Positions 11,919 through 25,170 of a stretch of 64,000 nucleotides of DNA are shown here, in pieces. A model generated the notes under the pieces. It saw nothing but the letters and a program-made list of their open reading frames with translations. It did not search any database and had not been told where the DNA came from. Source of the DNA: Brassica napus (Eukaryota > Streptophyta > Magnoliopsida > Brassicales > Brassicaceae); contig NC_063451.1 in the NCBI RefSeq assembly GCF_020379485.1, forward strand, positions 25,092,630-25,156,629. The letters are read 5' to 3'. Position 1 is the first letter of the stretch. Each line of letters opens with the position of its first letter. Made by a program: the position numbers and the translations under genes.

Positions 11919-12590
11919 TGTCCTTTCGTGCGGCTCGTATCATGGTTAAGCTTCTCAAGTCAGTACTCATCTTTGACAGGGATATAATCTGCATCTTGTG
12001 ATTCATTTTCCTGTGAGCACTCACTCATTGTAGCTTTGCCCTTGTGATGTGACCCTTTCTGTAACTCTCACTTACTGCAGGCAAATGAAGTGTGTTAAGC
12101 GAACACATGCCATGTTTGACTTATATGATAATAGCATGTTGTAATTGTTTTTTTTTGGAGGATCAACTCATAGCATGTTACTGAGTTCACATAAGTACAT
12201 AAATCTTATGCCATTTTGAAACTGGTTACATAAACGTGTTCTTGCTTTAAACTACAAACTATTAATTGGTTGAAGAGTTAAAAGTTCAGCACTCCATTCA
12301 TCACCTCATAACTATTAACATAAATCTTATGCCATTTTGAAGATGCACTCCATCCAGCATCTTCAAATCCTTGCCAGACGAAATTGTATCTCTTTTCTCA
12401 GAAACTCGGTATGTCTTGCACATCATATCCATCACTGTGAATTCTTTTTTTCAACTTGTGGACTTAGTAGCTGTCACAGAGATGCCTCCTTCAGATGAAT
12501 GAATCATAAACAGTTTCTTCTTTGACTGGCTTCATACAGTGGCTTGGTGTTAACTGCTCCTCCTTAAGAAGTAATGTACTCGTCTTTTCT
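11919..12590. other. Non-coding stretch with a 24-bp direct repeat
   Basis: No gene is recognised. The words ACATAAATCTTATGCCATTT(TGAA) occur at 12197-12220 and 12318-12341, so a short segment has been duplicated. The right end runs into the JmjC gene fragment. Confidence 0.5.
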
Positions 12591-12596
12591 AACCCT

Positions 12597-13200
<604 letters not shown>

Positions 13201-13429
13201 ATGTAGTGTAACCTACAGGAAAGAAAGAGCATCAAAGGATTAACTTTATGCAATTCACACCGCAACAATGATGTCTAACAAATGAATTCAAATGGATATC
13301 CATATAAGTTCCTACAAGGTTATTAACTAACAAATGCTTACGAGATGAGAACGTAACGAAATATACATCCACTGGTCTATTAAAATTGTGTAATATGATG
13401 AGGACACTAAAGCATTTGAAGAACATGAA

Positions 13430-14436
13430 CATACTTTCAGCTATGCAAAATTCCAGGAGCATTATTTCCTTTTTGTCGATTAGGTGGAGGCGGACCGGCA
13501 ACATTACTCCTTTGCTGCTGGTTATAAAGAGGGACCACCAGATCCGTTACCCTGCCGAAGAGGACGTGAAGCAGCAGCGCCAAGGCTTTCTGGACTTCGG
13601 TATGTATTGGTAGGAGGTAAAGAAGGCTCATTCACAACAGTTGATAGCTGACTTGGCTGCTTCCGTGAACCACTCCCTCCGCCCTTCGGGAGTGAGCTGG
13701 TTGAAAGAACCACATAGACTTTTAGTTAATTCCATGTTGAGAGATCTTCAAAAGAGGGTTACTTGTATTATTATCACCTTTGAGGGTTCACCGTTGTCGC
13801 GAGGTCGTATATAGAAAGATCATATGATCTTCAGTGTTCTCCTGTTTCAGACCTGTTCCTCTGCTTTGAATCAGCAACTTATGTTGAGCCGCATTAGCCT
13901 CTTGATACTGAGTTGTAGGAGATTCTATCTCTGCTCCCAAACTCAACGCATCACTCAAGCATCTGGTGATCTCAACTTCGTATCTACTCTTCCATCTTTG
14001 AAATTCACCGTCACAAGGTACTGTTCGAACATACCAGTGAACACAGCTCCTGCACCTTGCCATTTAAAAACTTTGACAACTCTCAAATTTTCTCCAAGCT
14101 GGCTTTATCACACGTTCCTGCAGATTCTCCACATTTAAAATTTTGATTAATAAGCCAAGCAGAATAGCGATGGAAGCTGCTACTGATCATTTTCTCTGTG
14201 TACAACTCAGCTTGTTTTGCTCCCAGTGTGTGACGCGCTCCCATTGTAACATTACTTTTCGTTGGATCCTCCATTAAAGAGATTTCCTCATCCATCGCTC
14301 TTTCAGCAGCATTAGTATGAAGCAAAACATCCCTGAAAACAAGTCTTGTAGAAACAGTCATGGCATAAAGGAGTCGCTTGTCTTCGTTTCTGATCAAGGT
14401 TTCAACATCTACTTCATCTGGTGCTGTAAACAATAT
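13430..14436 (-). pseudogene. Unrecognised minus-strand exon fragments
   Basis: Three open stretches lie on the minus strand. 13713-13437 is Ser/Pro/Gly-rich (GSGSRKQPSQLSTVVNEP). 14063-13788 reads SRYEVEITRCLSDALSLGAE. 14433-14083 reads PDEVDVETLIRNEDKRLLYA and TMGARHTLGAKQAELYTEKM. I do not recognise the source protein. Bases 13822-13897 duplicate 521-596. The Copia LTR begins at 14437 and interrupts the series, so these may be exons of one gene broken by the insertion. Confidence 0.45.
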
Positions 14437-14690
14437 TGTTGGGATAAGCTTGAAATAGCTTGGAAATCAAGCTATCCTAATCCTATATTATTGTGTTTAT
14501 CTAAAAGGATTCGGAAAATATAAAACCTATTGAGTTTAGGAGTTGCAGACTTGTTGCAACACTTAAGAGGATTTGGTGATTGTTTGAGTTGGCTTGAGTT
14601 TTGAGGAATTTTCTCAAGTGATTAATAAGAGAGCAAGTTCTTGTTAATTGTGTTCTTACAATCAAATACGTGAAACTTGGAAACTATATT
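14437..14690 (+). repeat. 5' LTR of truncated Copia element
   Basis: The LTR starts TGTTGGGATAAG at 14437 and ends by about 14664-14690, just before a primer-binding site. The exact 3' border (ACAATCA at 14664 or later) is uncertain because no second LTR is present for comparison. Confidence 0.6.
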
Positions 14691-14702
14691 TGGTATCAGA
14701 GC
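14691..14702 (+). promoter_or_regulatory. Retrotransposon primer-binding site (initiator tRNA-Met)
   Basis: TGGTATCAGAGC is the standard complement of the 3' end of plant initiator tRNA-Met used to prime Copia minus-strand synthesis. It lies 25 bp upstream of the gag start codon. Confidence 0.9.
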
Positions 14703-14726
14703 ATCTAGGAAACGATCACAATAGCT

Positions 14727-16508
14727 ATGGGTGATCTTGTTACTACGAAAGTTAAGGGAGGAGGTGGACCTACCACCATAAGCTGTCCCATGCTATCATC
14801 GACAAATTATACTGTCTGGTCAATACAGATTAAGATGCTACTAAAAATACACAAGGTCTGGGACGCCATTGAGGTTGAGTCTGATAATGGGGAAAAGAAC
14901 GACATGGCCACTGTTCTGTTGTTTCAATCAATACCCGAGACACTGATTCTTCAAGTGGGAGAGTTAGACACAGCCAAGAAAGTCTGGGATGCGATTAAGG
15001 CAAGACATATGGGGGCAGATCGAGTTCGAGAAGCAAGACTACAAACCCTTATGGCGGAGTTCGACAGATTGAAGATGAAAGACAGTGACACAATGGATGA
15101 CTTTGTGGGGAAGTTATCTGAAATATCATCGAAGTCAGCTGCTTTGGGAGAAGTTATTGACGAGATAAAACTAGTAAAGAAGTTCCTGTCTAGTCTGCCA
15201 CGACGCAAATACATACACATTGTGGCATCATTAGAACAGGTACTTGATCTTAAAACGACGAGCTTTGAAGACATTATCGGACGGCTAAAAACATATGAAG
15301 AAAGAGTTGCAGAAGAGGAAGATGAGACGCAGGACAAACTCATGTACGCAGCAAACACTGAGTCTCAACCGGCTTCAAACTCTTCGAACCGAGACTACAA
15401 TAATAACTATAGGGGTCGAGGACGAGGAGGCCGTTTCTATAACAGAGGATGAGGCAGAGGAAGGTATAATGATCGATACCAAAACAACCTTGATATGACA
15501 AAGATCATGTGTTTTCGGTGCGACAAGATGGGACACTTTGCTTCTGTATGCCCTGGCCGTCTACTCAAATTGCAAGAGACAACAGAAACAAAGGACAAAG
15601 ACACTGATACAACGAAAGCTGAAGAACTGATGGTTCATGAGGTTGTTTACCTTAACGAGAAGAATGTAAACCCGCTGAACTTCGAGACAAGCTCAGACAA
15701 CGACAGAGTGTGGTATCTAGACAATGGGGCAAGCAACCACATGACTGGAAATCGAAGGTACTTCAAGACACTTGATGAAACTATTACTGGTAAAGTAAGG
15801 TTCAGCGATGACTCTCGTATCGACATAAAGGGAAAAGGACCAATATTGTTTCACACAAAGGACGGAGGAAAGAAAATACTAGCTAACGTTTACTATATAC
15901 CGGACTTGAAGAGCAATATAATTAGTCTAGGCCAAGCCACAGAATCCGGTTGCGACATCAGGATGAGAGAAGATTTCCTTACGTTGCGAGACAAAGACGG
16001 TAAACTGATAGTCAAAGCTCAACGATCTATAAATCGTCTATACAAAGTCACCATTGAAAGCAACGAACAGTGCCTTCAGCTATCAGTTGGTAGTGACTCT
16101 GCAAGGTGGCACGCGCGCTTGGGTCACATAGGGAGAGAAGCAATGCGACTAATGATGAACAAAGAGCTCGTATACGGACTACCAAAGCTCGTGATCGAGA
16201 AGGAGACATGTTCTTCCTGCTTACTTGGGAAGCAAGCAAGACAAACTTTCCCACAAGCTACTGCGTATCGAGCTGAGAAGACACTAGGTCTCATACATGG
16301 AGACCTTTGCGGACCCATTACGCCATCAACACCATCACAGAAACGGTACATCTTTGTTCTCATAGACGATCACTCTAGATACATGTGGACTATACTTCTG
16401 AAGGAGAAGGGAGAAGCCTTCGACAAATTCAAGAAATTGGTTGCAGAGATAAGAAGAAGCAGAGAAGTGGCTGAGAATAAGAAACTAATGGATTTTGGAG
16501 CTGTGTAA
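14727..16508 (+). pseudogene. Copia gag-pol, truncated in integrase and fused to host sequence
   Basis: One reading frame runs from 14727 to 16508, interrupted by a single TGA at 15450-15452. In order it has a UBN2/gag region (residues about 1-200), an Arg/Gly-rich linker, a CCHC zinc knuckle (CFRCDKMGHFASVC, about 15510), the aspartic protease motif LDNGASNHM (about 15718), the GAG-pre-integrase His/Cys block (HARLGH...CSSCLLGK) and the start of the integrase core (LIDDHSRYMW, about 16360). It then stops being Copia at about 16436. Reverse transcriptase, RNase H and the 3' LTR are missing. The last codons (EIRRSREVAENKKLMDFGAV) come from the duplicated C1A-gene tail, so the ORF end is chimeric. 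The element cannot move on its own. Confidence 0.88.
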
Positions 16509-16978
16509 GAGAGTGAGAGCTTCTTTTTTCTTTCCCTTAAAGCATCTTTTAGCTATAGCAAAGGGGAGAAACTAATGTCTTTTTTTGTCTCCTCTTAACT
16601 CATCTCTCCTCGGATAGGTATTTTTGCTGGTTAGGAAACTTGTCAGGATTCTTATGTGTCTTGAGTCATGCGATTCTGCAATATGGCTTACATTATTGAC
16701 ACTAATATAATACTCTGCATCTATGATGATACCACACTTCCTGTCTAATTGTTTGTTTGAGCTTTTCTCTTTTTAATGTGATCCTTCCAGCGCAGCCTCT
16801 TTTCAGTTTAGGGGGTACTAGTTTGTTTAACATTATAATCTTGTGGTTTCACTGAGTTTAGTCTCTATGCATGGTCTTGAATTCTGATCTTTTGGCTGCT
16901 GCCATTGCTTATATTCAAGTTACTGTATTTTGCTTGCACAAGTATGTATGCTCTAGTGATAAGGGATTTCCGTCTAGT
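16437..16978. repeat. Direct repeat copy 2 (542 bp)
   Basis: Second copy of 11376-11918 joined to the Copia fragment at the shared word TTGGTTGCAGAGATA. Differences are few point changes and single-base indels, so the duplication is recent. Confidence 0.93.
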
Positions 16979-17145
16979 GTTTGGGCTACGAGAAATATTT
17001 CTGAGCCCATGTAATTTAGATGTAGTGTGTTTTGCAAAACTATTCTTTATTCCATTTAAACTATTAATATTTGCATCCGAATGATTTGCACTAATGTCAT
17101 TGTTTTATCATAGTCTAGGTTCAAATCTAAGAAAAAAAATTATAT

Positions 17146-17330
17146 AATATATGTTACTGATATATTCTCTTTGCCTAATTTAGTTTTTCATTTTATTTTT
17201 CTGTAGAAATAGATTGATTATGTTTTCATTCTATTATGTTTAGTATAATTTGAACGTTTCCTAAAAATATATTATGTAGCTTATAATGTATACCTATAAC
17301 TCGTTCAAAATTTACAAATCATTTGCAAAG
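17146..17330. repeat. Empty (uninterrupted) copy of the Helitron target
   Basis: This stretch is continuous here, but in the first copy it is split into 2639-2742 and 7295-7375. The junction TAGTATAA|TTTGAACG (17241-17256) carries no footprint, as expected of a site never occupied. Confidence 0.88.
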
Positions 17331-17763
17331 GAATATCAGTTTAACAAATGCTTTAGGCTTTTTCACCATATTTGTATCAATGTAAGAAAACAAATATAAA
17401 ATTACAAAACAAACCCCAAAGAAAGTGAAAACTTACAAAGTGATTATGCACACCAGACCCAAATATATGAATCGTTCCTGGAAACTGTAGAGTACTGAGA
17501 TTATTATTATTCTATACGAAATTAGGAAAGGCCACGAAGAATGTGCTGTACAAATTCCTTAAGATTTTACACCACTGTTGCTTTCTTTAAGATTGCTTTA
17601 CAATATCTTCTCCACAAAGTTATCTAAAATATGAAAAAACAGAACAACACATGAATTTGTACATTCTGGCCAGAAAAGATATTTGAAAACTCCAATCAAC
17701 ACAAAAATAAAACAAGTATAGAGGAATACCTTTGTGAATATTGTTTACAGGTAGAAGCGGCAA

Positions 17764-20597
17764 TCAACTCTCTGTATGCTTATGTCTTTTCATTCTGAGG
17801 GTTTGCAAATGAGAAGCTATTTCCTCAACAAACTGTATACCTTCACTCCCATACCCTAGAGAGTTCACAACATGCTCCAAAAGATCAAAGCATCCCTTAA
17901 GCTTCTCTACTCTCTCACGTAGCTCAGTAACAGATTCTTGTGTTACTAAGTTATCAACAAGAGCCTCACCATTCACATCTTCTTGCACCATGTTCTCAAT
18001 CCTCTCCAAACAACTAGTGATATATAATCTCTCTTCATCAAAACCAGTTAAACAGTTCTGTATCTTCTTATTCTCCAGACCCCTGAAGTAATCAATCTCA
18101 GCTTCTAAATCTTGAATAACCTTCTCTCTCTCAACAAGCAACTCGTTAAGTTTCTGTATCGCCTCCAGATCGTACTCAGCTTGCTCTTCCATCATCCTAA
18201 GGTTCTGCAAAGCCTCCATCTGAAACGTAGCCTTCTCTTCCTGCAGCCTCGTGATCATAGCCATCGCTTGGTTCGTAGCAACAGCTGAAGCGCTTCTCTC
18301 TTCCTCCAGCTCTTTGTACAAACCGGTGAGAAACTTCCTGTCGTGATCAACCTGTCTTTTCAACCTCTCAACCTCGCTTTCTCCTTCTATCTCGCTCACG
18401 GAAACACCTTCTAATGATAAGGTGCTCTCGTTCCTCTCCAGCATTCTCTTTTGAATCAGCAACTGCATATCTTCATAGTCTAGGTTCTTTGTCTCCTGAT
18501 CAACAATAGATATCCTGGGGCTTATACGAGAAGCTGAGATTTGAGTGAGTAGTGCTTTAAGGTCTTGGCTAACTCTAGAAGTGTCTTTACTCATCCATTG
18601 CTCTATATGTGCTTCTCTATTACTCTCGTTGTGTACAATGATGTTTTTGTATGCATCAGCAAGATCCAGCAACTCACCACCTCCTTGAGTCCACTCACCT
18701 GAGTCAAGGTTTGTTTCTGCTGCTACTGACATTGAGTTGAAAGAAGAGGATTCTGAGTCAAGAGCAGCTTCTGTGTGAGAAACCATCTCAGACAATGTAA
18801 GAGATGTTTCTTCCTTGTTGTTTGATACACCTGTTATGAAAATGTGTTTATTTCATAAGAGACTAATAACTATTTCACAATAATTTAAATCCTACAGGAA
18901 AAATGGTGTTGAGAAAACTTACAGTTTTCATTTGAATATTCAGGCATGGAGTTTGTAGATTTTGAAGGTGATACAACTACATATTCAGATTCCAGAGAGG
19001 TCATATCAGCTTGGTTTGTGTCCTTCTCCTTTGATGTATCAACATGGGTTTCAGTTGTAGTGAATGATTCAGGAACCTCTTCTGGAGATGTTTCATGGAG
19101 GGGAAGAAGTTCAGTTTCCTTTGAGAGATGTTCAGGAGTTTCAGCAGCATCTGATGATGTTGAAGTAGTGACATCATTGAGGCAGACAAGCTCAGTCTTC
19201 TCAGTCAAGGCATCTGCAGGACTTTCCGTAGAATCTGGTGTTAAAGAAGTATCTTGGAGGTGAAGCAGCTCTTCTTCCTCCTTCTTTAGAATAGCCTCTC
19301 CCACTAAGACATCTTCAGAAGTTTCAGCCGCAACTGATGTTGAAGTAGTAACATCATTGAGGCACACAAGCTCAGTCTCCTCAGTCAAGGCATCTGCAAG
19401 ACTTTCCTTAGAATCTTCACCTAAAGAAGTTTCTTGAAGGTGAACCAGCTCTTCTTCCTCCTCCTTTAAAACTGTCTCCTCCACTAAGAGATCTTCAGGA
19501 GATTCAGTTGCAACTGATGTTGAAGTACCTGTAAGCTCTGTCTCCTCTACTAAGGCCTTTTTAAGATGTTCCTTAAAATCAAATGTTAAAGAAATATCTT
19601 CGAGGTGAATCAAATCTTCTTTCTCCTGCATAACAGCTGAAGAATCCTCTATGCCTTGTGATGTTAAGAGAAGATGATCTAATGATGTGATCTCTTCTTC
19701 CTTTAACACCTTCTCTGATGTTCCAAACACATCATTGATTGGACTAATCTCACTCACCTCCATTAAGGCATCTTGGAAGTGAATCAAATCTTCCTTCTCT
19801 TTCAAGACATGTGCAGAATGTTCCATGGCTCTTGATGTTACAAAAATACCATCTAATGAAATGATTTCTTCCTCCTTCAACACCTTCTCAAATATCTCCA
19901 GGTCCACATTTTGAATCCTATGATCCTCTTCTTTAACCGCAACACCTTCATCTTCTGAAAATACATCTTCTTGTTCTGTATCTGAATGAATCTTTAGCTC
20001 AGTGTACCCAACATGAGGCAAATCATTAAACCTGACACTTTTCTTGGATGCAGTAGATTCTTTCCCGGTTCTTAAATCACCAACCAAACCAATCTTGGTT
20101 AGTTTTTCCGGTTTAGCCAACCCCTCACCAGTAGAATCAGTTTGTGGTGTCCACAGCTGATTACAACATGTGCAGTGTCTTGGACTTTTGCTTGGTTGGT
20201 CATCCAACTTCCCAACCAATAATTTGTAACTTTCAGCATTGGACTTATTGGTCTTATCAAAGGAGAGAAGGCAAGCTTCACACATTCCACGGACATCTAC
20301 AAGCTTGCCATGAGATTGACAGTAAACCAACGACGAGATTTCTGATCTGTGTTTAGAGCAAAACATGTCCCAATGAGATGTCTTCAAATCTTTTTTCTTC
20401 CCAAGGATATGATCAAGCCTTGAGCATATAAGACATGGAGACTGGAGGTCGGAGTAATCTGCAAACTTCGTGATCACGTAGGTGAATATGGAGTTAGCAA
20501 AGAGCATGACCATCAGCAGCCACTCGTTGAAGGCTAGTGCCAAAGCTCTTGTGAAACTCCTTGAAGTAGTTTGAGATTTCATCTGTGTAGTATCCAT
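17764..20597 (-). CDS. MYOB1: Myosin-binding protein (GTD-binding, DUF593), MYOB1-like
   Basis: Two exons, 20597-18923 and 18830-17764, join in phase at GTAAGT/AG signals to 913 codons. I chose the ATG at 20597, which precedes the conserved MDTTQMKSQTTSRSFTRALA start; an upstream in-frame ATG at 20624 adds nine unconserved residues. One membrane segment (EWLLMVMLFANSIFTYVITK, residues about 25-45) is followed by Cys-rich SPCLICSRLDH and CTCC motifs. A long acidic, repetitive middle follows, then the DUF593 coiled coil (about residues 685-810: VDHDRKFLTGLYKELEEERS; LEAEIDYFR). Family members anchor class XI myosins to endomembrane vesicles by binding the myosin globular tail. The protein is somewhat shorter than Arabidopsis MYOB1 as I remember it. 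Assignment rests on N-terminal wording and neighbours. Confidence 0.9.
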
Positions 20598-20639
20598 CTT
20601 GTTGGTATAACATATAAAGATCAAGAATCAATAATAGCA

Positions 20640-22340
20640 GGTTTCAAATCTGCAAAATGCAAATCAAACATTTAGTTAAGGCTAGAAACAGATACAAGAA
20701 GAGAACGTTGACTAAAACTAAAACAAGGGCATACATAGAAGTTAAGCTTATGATCCTTGTCTTGGTCTATTTTCCACAGTAAAGAACAGCTTTTCCAAAC
20801 ATAAGTATTTTTTTTTTAATAATTGGACTACTCTAGATCAAGTGTTTCCTACAATAAAGAGATCTAAAAGAGAAATAGACAGCTCAACTTACAATTTTTT
20901 GGGGGGAAAAAAAAGAAGAAATCAAAATTAGAATAGAACGATCACACCAAGCTAGCTTAAGAAAGATATACTAAAAGAAGATGAATAGTAGCATCAAGGG
21001 GCACACAAGTTTATACGAATCAAGAACAAAAACATAAGCTTGGTTCTGTTATCTTATATGTAAAGGAAGCTAACCTTTTGATCATGAGGTAGGAAGGATC
21101 ACCAGAGTCAGTGGAAGTATATTTCTTTTTGGATCGAATGTTTTGATCACAGAGTTCAAAGTACAATAATTACAAAAGCTACTTGCTCTGTTTTGTTTGA
21201 TTCCAAATTTTTATTATTTTATAACAAAAAAATACTCAGAAAAGGAGAACACTTACATAGACCCAGCTAGGACTGACAACCCTCGAATTATTTAATAAGC
21301 CTAAAAATAATTTTCTTTTTATTTGAAACATTGAATGAGATCTATTTGATTGACCAGACCAAACACCAAGGGAAAACAAAAGATAAACATGGTGGAAACA
21401 GACTAGAAAATGCTTTGACAATTGGCAGTATTGGTGCTAATTCTAATAATTATACCTTTTTATTAATATAAAATGCTTTTGGTAGTCTTTAAAACGAATA
21501 ATCCTTTTTATATGGTAGGCAAAGATTGAAAGTGAAGGTGGACGGTGAAGTCAGCTACTAATGGCTGCCGAAAGTAAGCTTGGTCCAAACCCAAGCTTGA
21601 CCAACTTGTGTCGGCTACAGGCCCATTTCAGACCTTATCACCGACCCGTAATGGATGAACAAGATGTGATATGTTCCTCTTGCATGATGAAATGATAAAC
21701 GTCAGAAGAAAAAAATAGAATATACGTATTTTATAAAAATGCTAAATTATTTTCGAACTTTAATGCTTAAAATTATAAGTTTAAGAGAAGAAAATGACTA
21801 CCATATAACATATAGCGCCATTATTGGAGGATGCTCAGCGATCATTACGTATGGGTTTCTCTTTTTCATATACGTTTAACCATCTTTAGTATGGATGGCC
21901 TACATTCATTATTATTTCTAATTTCTTCAAATATAAAGATTACACGTTTTCGTGTATGATATAAAGCCTTAACTTACATCTCCCATTCATCTTTTTGTTA
22001 TGGACTAAAAGGTAACAACTAACAAGAGTTCCAAATATATTTTTCACATTCCATTGACGTTGATCAACCTCTAATAAACTGATGTGATTTTCGAGGAAGC
22101 TCTCTTAATATTACATAATATTTAACCTCTAAATATAATATTACAAATTGATAAATAAGTAGACAAGTTCAGATTAGTTACAACTTATGTAGTGAGCATT
22201 AACTAAATATATATATATATATATTAGAGAAACCAAAAAAACATATGATATTATGTATTTTGGTTTCTTTATTTGTGTCTATAAAATTAGTGGTCTCATT
22301 AATAAGATTCACAGGGAGAAAGAAAAAGAGAGAGGGGGAC
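20640..22340. other. MYOB1 upstream / MYB60 downstream intergenic region
   Basis: No gene is recognised. Bases 20625-21240 are probably the MYOB1 leader and promoter, possibly with a leader intron (AG/GT signals near 20640 and 21075). A (TA)n microsatellite lies at 22207-22224. Nothing else can be assigned. Confidence 0.5.
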
Positions 22341-22350
22341 ATCTCCTAAA

Positions 22351-23369
22351 TTAAAGCATATTAGAGAGCTCCATCAATGGACTCATCACCTCCATTTGAC
22401 CACCAGTATTTGTTTCCTCCAAAAGCCATTTCTCAATAAATGTCAATGGTGGAGTAGCATCACCATCACCATCACCATCACCATCTTCTTGAACATCATG
22501 ATCGCATTTAACGTTTTCCTCTGATTTCTTTGGATGAACATGGAATCCCTGATCCCAAGAACCTTGCTCATATGGAGACTCATCATTGTGATGATCCATG
22601 AGATCGTTCGTCCTGTTTTGCACTTTTTGTTCCAAGAAACTAGCCGTGCTACTCTTTGGGGATGCTCTCATCCAACCTTCTAGAAGGCGAGAAATGTTTT
22701 CAGTGCTTGAAGCATAGGTAGATCTATGATTAATGGCGTTTCTTGTGGCTGAAGTTTGCAACGTGATGTTTTCTGAAATGCTTCTCTCTTCACTCTCAGA
22801 CTTGTTAAGTTTCTTCTTCAAATGGGTGTTCCAATAGTTTTTGATATCATTATCAGTTCTTTGTGGTAGATATGAAGCTATGGACGCCCATCTTAATATC
22901 CAACCACATCCATATGTGGACAATAAGCCAAGTTAGGGTTCATATCATCAAGATTATAACAAAAAGAAAATTTAAAATAAGAAAAGAGGTGTTGAGTAAT
23001 GAGATTACTTGTTACCCAATAGGGCTTGTAAGTGAATGATCATTCCCTCCTCATGAGGAGTGAAGTTTCCACGTTTGATTCCAGGTCTCAGATAGTTTGT
23101 CCATCTCAGTCTACAGCTCTTGCTGCATCTCAATAACCCTTTTAGATGCCAAAGATACAATCATCAGGACACATATGCAAACAACAACTGAAATAAAATA
23201 AAATAAAACTAGAAGAAAATATGTTAAAGTAATGACCAGTGTTGGTGGGAACAGATCTCCAGTTTCCAGGACCATGTTCTTGGATGTAAGAAACAAGAAT
23301 GATGTCTTCTTCAGGAGTCCATGGTCCTTTCTTGATCCGTATCTTGTCACAGCATGGAGGCCTCCCCAT
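22351..23369 (-). CDS. MYB60: R2R3-MYB transcription factor MYB60
   Basis: Three exons, 23369-23237, 23138-23009 and 22891-22351, give 267 codons with the standard R2R3 intron positions. The start is [10 protein letters not shown]2 has three spaced Trp residues ([40 protein letters not shown]). R3 reads [20 protein letters not shown] then [20 protein letters not shown]. The C-terminus contains [20 protein letters not shown], a His/Asp/Gly-rich stretch (CATCAC repeats at 22455-22490) and [11 protein letters not shown]...MELSNML. This is subgroup 1. In Arabidopsis MYB60 is a guard-cell factor promoting stomatal opening and is repressed by drought. Its position between MYOB1 and VAP27-2 supports MYB60 over MYB30/31/94/96. 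Confidence 0.92.
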
Positions 23370-23410
23370 CTTTCTCTCTCTCTCTAGATCTCGAGTTTAA
23401 TAATGCTGAT

Positions 23411-23583
23411 CTTTATAGATGTATGAATATGTATATTATACATAAATGAATTTAATGCAATATGTGTATGTATATATGTGAAATTAATTGGGTGACTTAA
23501 AGAAGAGGGAAGAGCTTTTAGACCTGCTTTTCTTGACAACCTCTTTTGTATCTACCAAGCTCACGAGTCACTCTTGCCTTTTC
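23411..23583 (-). promoter_or_regulatory. MYB60 core promoter: TATA box and clustered DOF sites
   Basis: On the minus strand CTATAAAG (23411-23418) is a TATA box about 45 bp before the start codon. Four AAAAG words (CTTTT on the plus strand at about 23515, 23527, 23543 and 23578) cluster 145-215 bp upstream of the ATG. Clustered DOF AAAG sites are known to drive guard-cell expression of Arabidopsis MYB60, so this cluster is the probable counterpart. AAAAG words are common by chance in AT-rich DNA. Confidence 0.5.
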
Positions 23584-23913
23584 CATTAACTATTTTACGT
23601 AGTCAAATTAACAAAGATAGTTTGATCTCCATGAAAAAATGTTTATCTCCCCTAATAAAACGTTACTGAATTATTTAGTAAACGATCCACCAAGTTTATT
23701 TATCATCGAGTATTGCCATAAAAGGAACTCTAGAACATATTCTACATAGTGTATCGGTGAAAATAAATAGCTTGATATGGAACTTTCGTTCGTAATTTTA
23801 CTTATGAACATTGCGGACTTGATGGAGGATTCGTGCATGTATTAACCAAGACTTGCAAGCTATATGACATTTTGGTGAAAGTAGTTGTAATGGGTGGTAA
23901 ACATAAAGTGTGA

Positions 23914-24548
23914 TAGGCATGGGCATAATATCCGTAACCCGAAATCCGAACCGAACCCGAACCGAAAAATCCGATCCGTATCCGGTCCGAAATGTAAAAA
24001 ATACCCGAGTCTTTTAAGGTGGTACAAAACATATCCGAACCCGAAGTGTTATTAAGCGAACCCGAACGGGTAACCCGAAAAACCGAAAAAACCGAAAAAT
24101 CTGAAAAAATATCCGAAGAAACCGATCCGAATGTCCAAAATAATATACAATATAATTATATGAAACATGAATATATATACTTCAAATATTCAATTTCATA
24201 TTTATTTTGATATGTTATCTAACAATAAGTATTTAAAATTTAAATAACTACCTTAAATACTTAATTATATATAAATAAATATATATTTCTTATGTTTTAC
24301 TTTTAAATTTTAGATTTTATTTCGGGTATATCCAAACCGATCCGATATAACCCGAATCCGAATGATATATGATTACTTTATGGGTTCTATGATGTGATAC
24401 AAAACCGATCCGAACCCGATGTGTTATATCCGAACCCGACTCGTACTTACAAATTTACTAGAATGAGACCTATGAGGTGTTATAAAAGAGAACCGAAATC
24501 CGAAAAACTCGACCCGAACGCCAACAGGTGCCCGAACACCCAGACCTA
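23914..24548. mobile_element. hAT-type non-autonomous element (635 bp)
   Basis: Terminal repeats TAGGCATGGG and CCCAGACCTA (inverted, imperfect) are flanked by a perfect 8-bp target duplication AAGTGTGA (23906-23913 and 24549-24556), the hAT signature. The interior carries no transposase but many CCGAACC / CCCGAA words near both ends. It sits 545 bp upstream of the MYB60 start codon, between MYB60 and the 3' end of VAP27-2. Confidence 0.88.
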
Positions 24549-24559
24549 AAGTGTGACAT

Positions 24560-25165
24560 GAAAACAGAAAATTTTACATTGATTTTCTCCATGATTAAAG
24601 GGAATCATTCACTGCAACTGGGACATCCTCAAGACTCAAGTTTAGAAAAACTAAATGCAGAATTTAGTGTAACTTGGAACAAAATAGAAAACCATAATCA
24701 CACAACTTTTCGTATACAATTTGAAGATATATAAAAAGTCACATTTTGCTAATTTGCTTGCCTCTCTGGATTTGTCTTTTGTTGTACAATATCACGCACT
24801 ACCCGTTTCCCCATATGTCAACCAATAGTATTACCCATTTTTCAAAAGAAAAATAAAATTGCCATTTGCGTTCTTTGTAATATACTTTTCATGTCGATGC
24901 TTAAAAGAGTTACAACCATCATTTATCGTTATTATTTTTTCTTTAAAATAGAAAGTAAAAGAGCAGAGAAACAAAGCCAAATCATCATACCATATGTCCA
25001 CTTGTGTCAACTAACACTCGACGCTATACAGTCTATAATAATTCATATTAAAAGTGCCTGGAGAAACATCATTATGACCAAAACGAGACCAATCATTAAG
25101 CTCCCTTCCTTTGTCTATATATTTTCTGACTGCACACTTGCTAAGAGATATAAAGGGAGAGACCG
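24560..25165. other. Intergenic stretch between hAT element and VAP27-2
   Basis: AT-rich, no gene recognised. The right part is the 3' untranslated flank of VAP27-2. Confidence 0.5.
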
Positions 25166-25170
25166 AGCAG

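Noticed and set aside
22351..23369. MYB30, MYB31, MYB94 or MYB96
   Set aside because: The MYB domain is shared by the subgroup, but the C-terminal MELSNML end and the position between MYOB1 and VAP27-2 favour MYB60.
23930..24530. CRISPR-like or satellite array (CCGAACC words)
   Set aside because: Spacing is irregular and there are no spacers; the words are subterminal repeats of a hAT element.
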